NCBI GenBank assembly: GCA_037447655.1
Contig: JBBHKE010000404.1
Coordinates: 62,001 to 126,000, forward strand
Length of the DNA stretch: 64,000 bases
DNA from: Zygnema cylindricum
Lineage: Eukaryota > Streptophyta > Zygnematophyceae > Zygnematales > Zygnemataceae
Direction: 5' to 3'
The notes beneath the pieces are model-generated. The model ran no database searches. It saw only the letters and a program-made list of their open reading frames with translations, and had not been told where the DNA came from. A program made the translations under genes and the position numbers. Shown one piece after another: positions 20,945 to 31,917 of the stretch; the stretch's first letter is position 1; every line of letters starts with the position of its first letter.

Positions 20945-21365
20945 TCCCTAGTCAGCGACGACTATGCTTCGTCGTTTGTTCAACATCCTTTTCGGAAATT
21001 GATAAATTGGTAGTTTCCTAAAAAGCATATACATCGCACAAAGTAATGGTTGCCCTTTCAGCGACGAGAACTTGTCATCGCAGGATTGAAATTCAGCGGG
21101 GGAAAAACTTTCTTATCATATTTGACAAAACAGAGGTTGTGTCGTCGCTAAATGGAAATCCAGCGGCGAAACAACTTCATCATCATCTTCGAGAGTACAA
21201 AGGGTATTTTGTCGCTAGACGGAAATCCAACAACAAAACAATTTTCTCATCGTCTCGGAAAAAACATAGAGTTTAAATTCGTAGATTTCAAAACATAAAA
21301 ACCTTTGTTACTATGTTTTTGTCTCTTTGAATAGCCTTTCAGTGGCGAGGTTGTTTCGTCGCTGG
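20945..21365. repeat. Clustered GTCGCTG/CAGCGACGA palindromic repeats
   Basis: Several copies of agcgacga and its complement tcgtcgct recur, spaced by 15-60 bp: cagcgacgactatgcttcgtcg at 20954, ttcagcgacgagaactt at 21057, gtcgtcgctaaatgg at 21140, ccagcggcgaaacaactt at 21160, and cgaggttgtttcgtcgctgg near 21345. aatggaaatccag and agacggaaatccaa recur between them. The same motif type lies left of the transposase near 18850. This fits subterminal transposase-binding repeats of a DNA transposon; that role is inferred. Confidence 0.5.
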
Positions 21366-22179
21366 TTCATGACGTTTGAGTTATCATATTACATGGGTAT
21401 TATTATATTAAAGACCAAATAAGAGGTTTTTTCATATGTAAAAAAAACACATAAAAACTAGAAAAAAACCATTAAAATAGTAGTGAAAATTCAAACCAAA
21501 GTTTCCCTGATAGGAAAAGCAAAGAAGAAGAAAGATACGCGGTGAGAAATAAAATAAAAAATTCATATTTGTAGCATATATAGATGATTCAGAAACGAAA
21601 AAAATGCCAAGAATATATAATATATTTAAATACGATAGTGTCATCGATACAACATGAAAGCAATTTTAAAAACACACATTGAAAAAAAAAATATATATAT
21701 AAAAAGTTGACACATAAAATCATTCATTAACAAAAATGGGAGAAAAAGTACAAATTTATATATTTCATGATAAACCCTTTTTACAACGTTAAACTAAAAC
21801 AAAAAAAATATATGGGGCCTATTAATCTACAATAGTCAACAAAGCTCTAAATAGTATTGAATTCCCAACGTTTTCGCTTCTACCTCGGAAATCCTCTTTA
21901 CACAATATTAAAACCTTCATATCTAACACACACTAACTAAGTATCAACGATTTGTGTTAAAAAATATAGATCCATGAAAGGCTCCTCACGGTATAATCCA
22001 AGCACTTTCGTACGCTCGAATACCTTCAATATGGTATTTTGTTCTTCCTTACGATCGTATGGGTGCTCTCCTATACAACAGACAGTCGAATATAAGTTCA
22101 TCGTTGATGACAATTTAAAATACACAAAAGAGACAAAGATAACAGATTAGTAAAGGGTATATGGGCTTGACAAATTTAA
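21366..22179. other. AT-rich DNA, nothing recognised
   Basis: Long A/T runs and short open frames only. No domain, RNA gene or terminal repeat could be identified. Confidence 0.5.
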
Positions 22180-22790
22180 CGTAAAAAAAAGGGACAGAGA
22201 GAGAGACTAGAAAAGTGTGTCCTATTTGGAGATGGCAATGAAATGTATGGAGACATAGCGACAGAGTGTTGGTGGATGGTTAACGACCAGGGAGATAAAT
22301 AAGGCGTAGGGGCGACAAGGGAGATAATATGGAAGAGGGAGTGACAAAAATGAAGGGAGGGCACGACAAACTGAAGTAAGGGGAAATGATAAATGATAGA
22401 TTGAAAGAGTTAGATAACTGGATAGAGAGCAATGATGAGAGGGAAACAAGTGTCAAAGGATGAGCAAATATTCAAAAGGAAAAAAGGGAAAAATAAGTGA
22501 TGAGGTAGTGAGGGACGAAATAAGCGGGACACAAAACGAAAAAGAGAGTAAAATGGGGAAAAAGTAAGTCAAAACGAAAAACAAAGAAATGATATAAGAT
22601 AGAACGAGGGAGAGAGAGAGAGAGTGGGAAAAAGAGAGTGAGAGAGAAGAAAAAGGAAAGGGAATGGGAAAAAATGTGGTAGACGGACAATAAGTAGAGG
22701 GAGCCGCTAAGAAATAAAAAGGAAGAGAGAATGAAAGAGGAAGAATAAGGAGGTAGAGAGGGCAAGAGAGATGAACAAACATGTTGAGCT
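22180..22790. repeat. Purine-rich strand of about 600 bp
   Basis: The plus strand is overwhelmingly A and G in blocks such as gagagagagagag (22610-22622) and gggaaaaagtaag, with few pyrimidine runs. Open frames on the minus strand here are Ser/Leu/Phe-rich because of that composition and are not taken as genes. Such strand asymmetry can form triplex or R-loop structures; no function is shown. Confidence 0.7.
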
Positions 22791-23418
22791 GCGACTTACG
22801 AATGATTTCCTAATTATCCCGGAAAAAAGTAGCGAAGATCTTGGCTCGAACTTCCTTATTGTTCCGCCATATTACAATCTACCCTACTAATGATGTAAAC
22901 CCTAAAAATAGGTATAGATTAATGGATGCTGAAAAAATTAAGCGAGGCGGCGGGGCGATGATCCGCATCCTGCCCAAAAAATGGCGACGTTGTGTAAAAA
23001 TGGATCTGCGAGATTCAAAAGCCTGCCACCAAGAAATGAGGATGTGGAAGGGATTTCTTTGACCACAAAATCTTGTTTTTGTGTTTTGTCAACATATGCC
23101 GTTGGTTTGTTATCGGTTCTCGTTTTCAAGGCGCCGCGTTTTTTCAATTCTAAATTCATTAACTTCACTATAATATTTACTCAATATGACACTAATTTGT
23201 TGTTGTTTTATGAAACATTACCCATTTTAAAGTCAAACTTAACTCTAATAAGCGGCTATTTCGTTCAAAGGTCTGGTGTTACTGTTATGTCCACTTTTGA
23301 CTTTTTAATAGTGTTAACATATACTTTATTAATCACACAGGTTCTCAAATAGAGTTAAATAGAAATCGTTTTACATTTAACATTCCGCGACTATCAACTG
23401 TTTAAGTATGAAACTCTA
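22791..23418 (+). other. Unassigned region with a 123-codon open frame
   Basis: An open frame at 22981-23352 could encode 123 residues with a hydrophobic middle (VGLLSVLVF) and C-terminus (FLIVLTYTLLI), but I recognise no family, and a 76-codon frame overlaps it on the other strand. The C-terminal half is AT-rich, which favours chance. The region ends at the target duplication of copia-B. Confidence 0.25.
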
Positions 23419-24474
23419 TGTAGAAATTAATGGTCTTTTAAAGTATTTTCTAGGTGTGAATAGAAATAAGAAATAAGCCGAGGCAGTCTACCTCTAACTT
23501 CTCTCTCGAACTCTCAAACTTGTCGCAGTCACTAAGAAATTGGAGAGGAAGCTAGAGCCATGGCTACCTAGGCTATCCAGAGGTTTACTGGAATATATAT
23601 TTTAGTAAGGGGTTTAATTTACTAAAAGATACGTGTCGACCACAGGATTTGATCCTAGTACCTACCGGCCGGCAGACAGGTGGTAGCCGTTAGCCTTAGA
23701 AGTTAATTCTAGAAGTAGTGTTACGTACTATAGGGTTTGATATTTATCTAAACATTTAAACGTAGGATAGTTCATTTAACTATAACAATTTACGGGAGAC
23801 ATATATCCAGTAAATGTAAAAGTACGGATTCCGGTACGAATACGAAACAAATACCGCGCATTTATTCCTTTAGTGAAACGAATACCGCGCATGTATTTAT
23901 TACGGCTACGATTAAATGTGTATTTAATCGGACGGCCGAAATTAACGCCAAGATCGCAGAAGAGGATTTTGGCGGTTTGTGGTCATTGCCACATCGGATG
24001 ACACGTGGCCGAATGACATTGGATCGCGGCATCTCCGAAGATTAAAGGAGTGAATCCGGACATACCACGTGTCGACATTTAGGCCATGTCGTACAATGGC
24101 CGTACTGAAAGTACACCGGCAGCTCTACTTTTGTGTACGAAACTTAAATCTGATTGGCTCCGTACATCAGTAGATAGAGTCTGTGAGAGAGATAGGACTT
24201 AGAAAAATTAGAAGATAGGACCCTCTCTCCTAGAGAGCTTTTGTACAAAAGGTCAACTTTGACCCTCCATAACTGACTGCTCAGAGGAGCAAATTCAGAG
24301 ATTCTTTTTGCTATCGACTCAGGGGAGTCTTGCGTTCACATGGGTGAAGTTGGTCAGAGTTATTGTCTGCCAGGGTGGTAGTTGTTTTTGCTGAAACACA
24401 AAGGGGTCAGTGTTATCCTAGAGGCTTCTTAGAAGCTGTCCACTCTGAGGACTTATGGAGGTCTCAAAGTTTTT
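23419..24474 (+). repeat. Copia-B 5' LTR
   Basis: 1056 bp starting TGTAGAAATTAATGG; the 3' end has decayed to tttt where the family has ttca. It contains the tRNA-like unit, two CACGTG boxes (24002-24007, 24066-24071), a GTAC repeat (24102-24140) and GATTGGCTCCGTAC (CCAAT type) near 24152. cttttgtacaaaaggtcaa near 24240 takes the TATA-like position, followed by the gattctttttgct leader block. Confidence 0.92.
23634..23704 (-). other. tRNA-like unit in copia-B 5' LTR
   Basis: On the minus strand, CTAAGGCTAACGGCTACC is A-box/D-arm-like and TAGGATCAAATCCTG (23641-23657) is the T-arm/B-box-like part. TTTTAG lies about 15 nt past the 3' end. Antisense to the LTR. Confidence 0.52.
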
Positions 24475-24486
24475 GGTTATGGGCCC
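24475..24486 (+). promoter_or_regulatory. Copia-B primer binding site
   Basis: GGTTATGGGCCCA is the complement of the tRNA-iMet anticodon arm and touches the LTR end. The gag ATG is at 24479-24481 within it. Confidence 0.85.
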
Positions 24487-27400
24487 ACCCTCTAGGGTAC
24501 CAATCTTTAATGGAACTGACTTCATATACTAGGAAAGTATGATGATAGAAGCTCTATGCGAAAAAAGGTTTTGGGGGATAGTGAGTGGACGACTGGGGCG
24601 TCCATCAAGTCTTCGAATTCTTCAAGGGTTTGTACTTAGCAGATTCACCAAGAAAGAGGATCCACCTTCAACGGAGGAAACAAAAGAAGGAGAGGTGGTG
24701 GACAAAGGAAAGGAGAAGGAGGCGACCACACCAATAGCAACTGGTTCGGCATTCATGTCACCTATTACGAGGAACGAGGAGAATGATACTGAAACCTAAG
24801 ACTTCAACAATATGGCGGCAAAGCACTTGATCCTACGCCATCTCACTCAAGGACTTGCATGTCCTTATTTGCATGTAGAAAGGGCATCCGATCTTAAGAT
24901 GGCTCTCATAGAGATGTACCCAAGTGGTACAATTCAGCAACAACAGTTGGCTGATCAGAAAGTTAAGGAGTATGTATACAAAGGGGGAAATATGTTGGAT
25001 TTTTGCAATGAGCTTGCTACACTCTTCATGGAGCTAGAGAGTGTGGGAAAAGATTTTAGTGAAAAAGAAAAGGTTAACTGTTTATTGATGAAGTTACCTG
25101 ATGAGTTCGAGAACATAGTCAACCGTGTGCAGGACTTGCCGGACTCAAGGTGGATATGGAACTCAGTGGTAGGGATGATTCTCGTTCGAGAGAATACGAT
25201 TGAGATCCGAAGGGGAGGAAAGAGTATCCAAGCCTTGGTAACTGCGACCGATTGGAGGAAAAAGGATTCCCGGAAACCGGTCGGAAACTATGGGGGAAGG
25301 GAGCAAAAAAATCAGACCGACGAGTTCGGACCAAGGGCTCCCAAAGGTTTATGCCATTTTTGTAAGAAACTTGGGCATTATATGGCAGAGTGCACCAAGC
25401 TAACCGAGCTTCGGTTAAAGGAGGGGCAGATTGGTGGTACCGCGAGAGGAAAGAAAAAGGCCCTTGTGACAGAGGTACATGAGGCGGAATCGAGGACGAC
25501 GACGATGAGCTCTTTTAAGATAAGGAGTTGGAGGCGAAAAACAAGGTCGAAATTCCACGAAGGCAGAAATGTGCTTACGGTGGATTAAAAGGTGAAGCAG
25601 GCAGGATTGTAGATTCATGTGCCTCCATGCACATGTGTAAGGATAGGCACCTGTTCACTAAGATAAGAAATATTCCCACCGTAGAGATAGAGTACGGGGA
25701 TGGGAGGATAGTCACCACTACTCTTGTAGGATCGGTAGATTTGAAAGTGTTAGTAGAAGGAAAGACATCCATAGTAACATTCTCCGATGTATTGTTTATT
25801 TTGGAGCTGAACAAAAACCTCATCTCTACATCCGTATTAGATGATAAGGGTATTTTTACTAGCACTAGGGAAGGAGTCTTTACTGCTAGTTTTGAGGAGG
25901 ATGTCTATTTCATTGCTGAGAAAGGTAGCCATGGGATGTTTAGGCTGGTTTTAAGTAATGAAAAGAAGAAACTTTATTATGCTGGTGTTCATGATATTAT
26001 GATGTGGCATAAGAGGCTTGGGCATGTGAATCTAGACAAGTTAAGAGAGATGAAAAAGATGGGAGTGGTGGAAGGGATTAAGTTTAGTGAGAATGATAAT
26101 ATAAGTGATTGTAGTGGATGTGCTCAAGGTAAAGCACACAGATTACCCTTTCCTAAAACAGCCACCTATAAGGGAGAAAAAATTCTAGATCTAGTACACA
26201 CAGATATTTGGAGACCGACTAAAGTGCCCTCACCGGGGGGGGAAGAGATTTATGAAGACTATCACTGATGATTGGTCTTAGTATTCCCGAGTGTAATTTT
26301 TGAAAAACAAGTCCGAAGCTCAAGATTTTTTTAGACAATATAAAGCATGGAGCCAAAAACTCCATGAAACTCCAATCTAGAGAATAAGGAGTGACAATGG
26401 TGGAGAGTATACTTCTAACCAGTTTGAGGATTTTTTGAAGGAAGATGGGGTCCAACACCAAAAGACAGTTCCAGAAAACCCTGAACAGAATGGGGTAGAT
26501 GAAAGGTTAAATAGAACACTAAGTGATAGTGCTAGAAGTATGTTGTCAGATAAGAAGATAGGAAAAAGGTTTTTGGCAGAAGCAATGAACCGTGCTAATT
26601 ACCTCAAAAATAGAGTTCTTATTTCACCTATAAAAGATCAAACACCTTATGAGAGATGGACAAGCCGGAAACCAGACATATCTCACTTAAAGGTTTTCGG
26701 CAGTCAAGTATTCAGTCTAGATACAGATCGGTCCAATTGGAAGCTAGATCCTAAAGGAAAACCGGGATACTTATTAGGATATGATGAGGATGTTAAAGGA
26801 TATAGAGTTTATGATCTAAAAAGGGAAGATAAAATCTTAGTAAAGCATGTAGTAGTTATGGATGAAGGAAAGTCTGTGGATCCGTTCAAATATACAAAGT
26901 CAGTAAAAATCAGATTTGAGTCAAAAAATTCCGATGACTTAGAGCTTCCTAACTATCCAGATTTTAGAGAAGATGACATTCTTGCAGGTACAAATCAGAC
27001 CGAAAAGGACTCGGCTGTGGAAACTCCAGTGACAACTCTACCCGAAGCGGAAGACGTGGTGGAAATTGATTCGGAATCAAGGGATAGGGGAGAAGCCGAG
27101 TTTGTTCGAAAGAATCCACGAGAACCATCTATTCCGGCCTCAGATTTTGAGGGGGGGAGGAGAAGTAGCATAAGACTACAAGAAAAACAGGTTAATAACA
27201 AGGTAACTAAACTATCTCATCAAGATGAACCTCAAACTTATGGAGAGGCGATGACTTGTCCAAAAAGAAAACGGGGGAAGACAGCCATCAATGAGGAGAT
27301 GGCCTCAATTATGGCAGCCGATACTTCGGAGCTGGTGGATTGTCCACCTAACCGAAAACCAATCGGTTGTAAGTGGGTTTTCAAATTAAAACTGAACCTA

Positions 27401-28812
27401 AATAACACAATCGAGCGCTACAAGGCCCGACTAGTGGCAAAGGGATTTACACAAAAGGAGGGAATTGACTACGAGGAAACCTTTGCCCCGGTGGTTAGAT
27501 TTCCCTCCGTCTGCATACTTCTCAGCCTAGCAGCAGCAGAAGACATGGAAGTGCACCAGATGGACATCAAGACAACCTTTTTGCTTGGAGAATTGGAAGA
27601 GGAGATCTTCATGCGACAACCCGAAGGGTTTGTGGAGGAAGGAGAGGAGAGTAAGGTATGCCGGCTGATTAAATCTCTTTATGGTTTGAAAAAGGCGCCT
27701 CGACAGTGGAATAAGAAGCTTGATGAGTTTCTTACCGGTCTAGGATATATCTGGATCAGCTCAGATCACTCAATCTATGTTTTCCAAGATGAGGAAGGTT
27801 TTATATTTATTGCAATTTATGTTGATTATTTGCTTGTCTTAAGTAAATTAATGGAAAAAATTAATAAACTGAAAACCGATCTTAAGGGGAGATTTGAAAT
27901 GAAGGATATGGGGGAAGCAAAATATATTTTGGGAATTCAAGTAGAGAGAGACCGAAAAAGGAAAATTATAAGATTGACTCAAAAGTAAGCAATAGGGAAC
28001 ATGCTTGAAAAATTTCAAATGGATAAAACTAATAGTTGTACAACTCCAATGGAGTTGAACAAGGGAAGTGAGGGGAGTGAGGAAGAAGGAGTCATAGTCT
28101 TAGATGAGGAATTATCTCTTGAAGAACGGAAATTCATGCAGACTATTCCTTACAAGCAAGTAGTGGGAAGTCTAATCTATTTTATGAATTGTACCCGGCC
28201 GGATTTAGCTGCAGTTGTAGGAGTGCTGAGTAGAAGTCTAAATGCTCCCACTAAGAGGGATTAGGAGGCAGCTAAGAGAGTCCTTAGATATTTGATAGGA
28301 ACTAGGGATCTATGGTTGCATTTAGGTGGGGAGAATACTAACATCACTACTTGGAGTGATGCCAATTATGATGATGCTCCGATCAGGAGATGCACTTTTA
28401 GATATGTATTATATGTGGGTGATGGGGCTTGCTGTTGGAGTAGCAAACAACAAAAAGTTATTGCTCAGTCCACCATGGAGGGTGAGTATATGGCCTCTTG
28501 CTCTGGTGGAAAAGAATTGATGTGGGTCAAGTCTTTGCTTGGTGAGCTTGGTCACCTTAAGAGTGGTGTGCAGAATTTTTTTTGTGATAATCAGGCAGCA
28601 ATCGCTATTTCTGCCAATCCTAAGCATCATTTTAAAGCGAAACACATGGACATTAGACTCTGCTTGTTAGAGAGAAAGTAGAAAACAAAATAATCAGTTT
28701 AGAGTACCGACTAGATAGTGAGATGGTAGCAGATATGATGACCAAACCTGTGCCTTCCCCTAAGCTAATTTTCTGCAGGGAAAAGTGTGGTCTGAAATTA
28801 AAGATTGACTAG
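24479..28812 (+). pseudogene. Copia-B gag-pol, decayed
   Basis: MGPPSRVPIFNGTDFIY opens at the primer-site ATG and hits a TAG at the conserved Trp. Gag resumes in frame (24539-25480) with the zinc knuckle CHFCKKLGHYMAEC (25352-25393). After a frameshift the protease reads VDSCASMHM (active-site Gly replaced by Cys). Pre-integrase WHKRLGHVNLD is near 26005. Integrase has HTDIW near 26200 and SDNGGEY near 26390, broken by a base insertion in a G run near 26238 and by stops. RT (26435-27988 frame) has YVDYLLVLS, so one catalytic Asp is Tyr. RNase H (28292-28681) keeps QSTMEGEYMA and FCDNQAAI. Further stops fall at 27986 and 28262. Confidence 0.9.
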
Positions 28813-28813
28813 A

Positions 28814-28825
28814 AAATAAGGGGAG
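28814..28825 (+). promoter_or_regulatory. Copia-B polypurine tract
   Basis: aaataaggggag lies directly before the TGTAGAAA start of the 3' LTR, as in the other families. Confidence 0.85.
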
Positions 28826-29881
28826 TGTAGAAATTAATGGTATTTTAAAGTATTTTCTAGGTCTGAATAGAAATAAGAATGAAGCGGAGGTAGTCTTCCT
28901 CTAACTTCTCTCTCCAACTCTCAAACCTGTCGGAGTCACTGAAAAATTGGAGAAGGAGCTAGAGCCATGGCTACCTAGGCTATCCAGAGGTTTACGTGAA
29001 TATATAATTTAGTTTGGGGTTTAATTTACTAAAAGATATGTGATGGCCACAGGATTTGATCCTGGTACATACTGGCCGGCAGACAGCCGGCAGCCGTTAG
29101 CCTTACCCTTTAATTCTAGAAGTAGTGTTACGTACTATAGGGTTTGATATTTATTTAAACATTTAAACATAGGATAGTTCATTTAATTGTAATTGTTTAC
29201 AAGAGACATATATCCAGTAAATGTAAAAGTACGGATTCCGCTACGAATATGAAACCAATACCGCGCATTTATTGCTTTAGTGAAACGAATACCGCTCATG
29301 TATTTATTACGGCTACGATTAAATGTGAATTTAATCAGACGGCCAGAATTAACGCCGAGATCGCGGAAGAGGATTTCGGCGGTTTGTTGTCATCGCCACA
29401 TCGGATGACACGTGGCGGAATGACATTGGATCGCGGCATCTCTGAAGATTAAGGGAGCCAATCCGGACATACCACGTGTTGACATTTAGGCCATGTCGTA
29501 CAATGGTCGTACAGAAAGTACACCAGTAGCTGTACTTTTGTGTACGAAACTGAAATCTGATTGGCTCTGTACATCAGTAGATAGAGTCTATGAGAGACAT
29601 AGGACTTAGACAAATTAGAAGATAGGACCCTCTCTCCCAAAGAGCTTCTGTACAAAAGGTCAACTTTGACCCTCTATAACTTACTGCTCAGGAGAGCAAA
29701 TTCAGAGATTCTTTTTGCTATCGACTCAGGGGAGTCTTACCTTTGTAGGGGTGAAGTTGGACAGGGTTATTTTCTGCCTGGGTGGGAGTTATTTTTGCTG
29801 AAACACAAAAGGGTCAAGGTTATCCTAGAGGCTTCTTGGAAGCTGTCCACTCTGAGGACTTATGGAGGTCTCAAAGTTTCA
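28826..29881 (+). repeat. Copia-B 3' LTR
   Basis: 1056 bp, same length as the 5' LTR, ending ...agtttca before target duplication cacta. It has the same internal landmarks as the 5' LTR with scattered substitutions, indicating an old insertion. Confidence 0.92.
29044..29112 (-). other. tRNA-like unit in copia-B 3' LTR
   Basis: On the minus strand CCAGGATCAAATCCTGTGG makes a T-arm-like hairpin (CAGGA pairs with TCCTG). The 5' part is more decayed than in the 5' LTR. A cttttag run lies downstream on the minus strand. Confidence 0.5.
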
Positions 29882-29886
29882 CACTA

Positions 29887-30436
29887 CGTTTACGTAACAT
29901 GGACAGTTTTAAGCATGTGCACATGTTATCTATTGACACTCTCAGACACAAAAACGAACGTCTAAAGGTATGTGAACGCCTATTTTACAAACTTGACGTT
30001 GATATTTTTCTAAATGCAGCTTTGTATGCGATCAACATAAGTTAACCACAATTTCCGTATGGATTTCGGTAACGAAGTGCACTATTGTAGGACCAAACTA
30101 ATTCCGTACACCACACTATTCACGAAACAAGTATGGTAAAACCATTGACGCTAATTTATGAGAATTGTAATTAACGTCAAAGATAAATTAAATTCATTCA
30201 CTGTGTTTCGGGTATCAATGTCAAATTTTTGGGGTGCTGATATAGCGTACATAAGGCTAATAATGATTCACGTTGTAGTGTACATAAACAACATGCCCTT
30301 GGCAACGAAAGGGGAAAGGACCTCGTCGCTGGCGACTATTATTTTTGTTTGGACATGAATTGCCCTTAGACGTCAACTTCGTTAACAAAAAAGTTGCGAT
30401 GTGATTCATGTTGCCGTACGATTAATCGTCGATGAC
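29887..30436. other. Unassigned DNA between copia-B and a G remnant
   Basis: No gene is supported. A short frame from the ATG at 29898 reads MDSFKHVHMLSIDTLRHKNERLK and is followed by gtatgt...aaatgcag, which could be a tiny intron, but no homology is evident. cgtcgct and gcgacga motifs occur near 30325. Confidence 0.3.
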
Positions 30437-30957
30437 TCAAATACGTCTGTACCAAACCATTATTGACGCCGTTGGCCGCGAGTCGACTATCGCGATCACT
30501 ATGTCGTCGTCGTTGTACTGTAGAGTAGCGGTTTCGAACCATCCTGTCAAGCGTACAAAGAATCTATCGTCGCCGTCGCTGCGATATCGTTTCACTTGTT
30601 GTTCTACAACCACCGGTGCAGGTGGAGGAGCAGCACTAGTAGTAGAAGTAGACATGATACACTCTCAGAAGCTATCAAGAATTCTACCAAACAGCTGTTC
30701 TTAAGTGCTCACCAATTATTATACAAGCATCCAAACCTCAAAAAACTATATCAGAATATAGAGTAGCATAAACACTGATAACTCCCAAAGTTATAGCACA
30801 ATTGACCTAACAACACTCAAGATATAATACTCAGAAGTTTCCCAAAAACTGTCTGCAGTTTTACTACTTGGAAGTCTGGATACATCATGTGTTCTGATTC
30901 CTAAGTCTTATACCAGTGCTCTACCGGCAAAACCACTCTACCTAAGAGGTACGTCAA

Positions 30958-31075
30958 GCTGCCAAGCTAATACTAAGCTACCACTGAGCTACCACTGAGC
31001 TACCACTAAGCTACCATTGAGCTACCACTGAGCTACCCACTAAGTTACCACTAAGTTCCCACTAAGTTGACTATA
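30958..31075. repeat. Tandem repeat of about 11 bp in the G LTR
   Basis: Units of the type gagctaccact/aagctaccact repeat about nine times, with drift to aagttaccact at the right end. Confidence 0.8.
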
Positions 31076-31189
31076 ATCGTATCTATCGCAGTTGCTCTAT
31101 CCAGTACAGAATCACATTAAGAATATCAGACGTTGCGTTGTCCGTACGGACCATATCAAATATAATCGTGGTTGCCTTGTCCTGTTTGT

Positions 31190-31387
31190 GTTGCAGCTTC
31201 GCAGCTGCGCTGCTCTGTTGCTGCGCTGCTCTGCTACTGCGCTGCTCTGCTGTATAGCAGCTGCTCTGCTGTATAGCAGCTGCTCTGCTATATAGCAGCT
31301 GCGCTGCTCTGTTGTATAGCAGCTGCGCTGCTGTGTCTGTATAGCAGCTGCGCTGCTTTGTCTGTAAAGCAGCTGCGCTGCTCTAAG
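31190..31387. repeat. GCAGCTGCGCTGCT tandem repeat in the G LTR
   Basis: Repeats built on agcagctgcgctgctctg with tgtatagcagctg spacers, roughly 22-26 bp per unit. CAGCTG is itself palindromic, so the block can fold into many hairpins. It is not seen in the other two G LTRs, so it expanded locally. Confidence 0.8.
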
Positions 31388-31626
31388 ACTGAAAGCTTTC
31401 CAAAAAGACAACAAGTTTATAGCGCGATGAAAATCTGACGGTTCGAAACAACACAAACGTTGTTCTTTGACCTAGAAACTGGTCGGAGAGCCGACTCCTA
31501 AATCGTACAGGTTTTACGTACGGAACAGTATGGGATGTTGTGCGGCATGTGTCATTACTCATTACTATCCGAGTAGCCGTCGCCTAACTTTCAATAACGC
31601 CCTGTTTATTCGTTCGTGTTTTTCCA

Positions 31627-31917
31627 GTTAATAAGCTTTTCAATCGCGCGCTCATTTTCGTGACGCCTCACGGGGCGTTTATGACGAACATGTTATTTAT
31701 ATCGAAAAACGGGTTTATCTTCGAATTTAGGCCGACGAGCTTTAGAGCTATTTGTTACGCTCGATTGGCCCAAGTTTGCGGCCACTATTTCTATTTTTTG
31801 CACGGAGAAGGCGGTAAAGGCACCCTGCTTAGTGTGAACATAGAATTTGCTTTGGACGAATTGAACACAATGGTCGAGACTGCGAAAACTGTTCGTCCTC
31901 AATTATTTGATCAATGA
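31627..31917 (+). pseudogene. Glycosyltransferase family 61-like C-terminal fragment
   Basis: A 96-residue stretch contains FVTPHGAFMTNMLFISKNG, then FEFRP and YARLAQVCGHYFYFLHGEGG. This resembles the nucleotide-sugar-binding C-terminal part of GT61/DUF563 glycosyltransferases, where an HGAG-L-TN-FLP-like motif is followed by an acidic/aromatic strand and a Y..LA segment. tttttccag just before 31627 could be a 3' splice site, making this the last exon. No upstream exon is found; a G-type LTR lies 210 bp upstream and may have separated it. The frame is open to a TGA. Assigned from motif pattern only; GT61 enzymes act in the secretory pathway. Confidence 0.5.

Larger units (their letters stand above)
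23419..29881 (+). mobile_element. Copia-B LTR retrotransposon, full length but dead
   Basis: 6463 bp with two 1056-bp LTRs (23419-24474, 28826-29881), primer binding site 24475-24486, gag-pol and polypurine tract 28814-28825. The flanks are ctcta (23414-23418) and cacta (29882-29886), a 5-bp target duplication with one change. The coding region has many stops and frameshifts, including in the RT active site. Its proteins are closest to copia-D in this window. Confidence 0.93.
30437..31413 (-). mobile_element. Copia-G remnant: LTR plus start of gag
   Basis: The right edge (31413) starts TGTTGTCTTTTTGG on the minus strand, similar to the G LTR ending at 14343. At the other side a frame opens at 30655 with MSTSTTSAAPPPAPVVVEQQ, matching the opening MSTSTA at 34382 beside another G LTR, so this is probably the gag N-terminus after the leader. 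The rest of the element is missing. The LTR/leader boundary near 30660-30710 is not resolved. Two tandem repeats lie inside the LTR. Confidence 0.6.

Noticed and set aside
22453-22782. Hydrophobic Ser/Leu/Phe-rich frames on the minus strand
   Set aside because: They follow from the purine-rich plus strand and show no domain or conserved pattern.
29782-30045. Small spliced gene right of copia-B
   Set aside because: The gtatgt...tgcag pair is suggestive, but the flanking frames show no homology and the left part lies in the LTR.
30437-30655. Complete 72-residue host protein starting MSTSTTSAAPPP
   Set aside because: The same start occurs beside another G LTR (34382), and the sequence after about 25 residues is unrelated, so it is better read as a truncated gag start.
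31092-31456. Gln/Ser/Leu-rich frames over the CAGCTG repeat
   Set aside because: Products of a tandem repeat translated in several frames; not genes.
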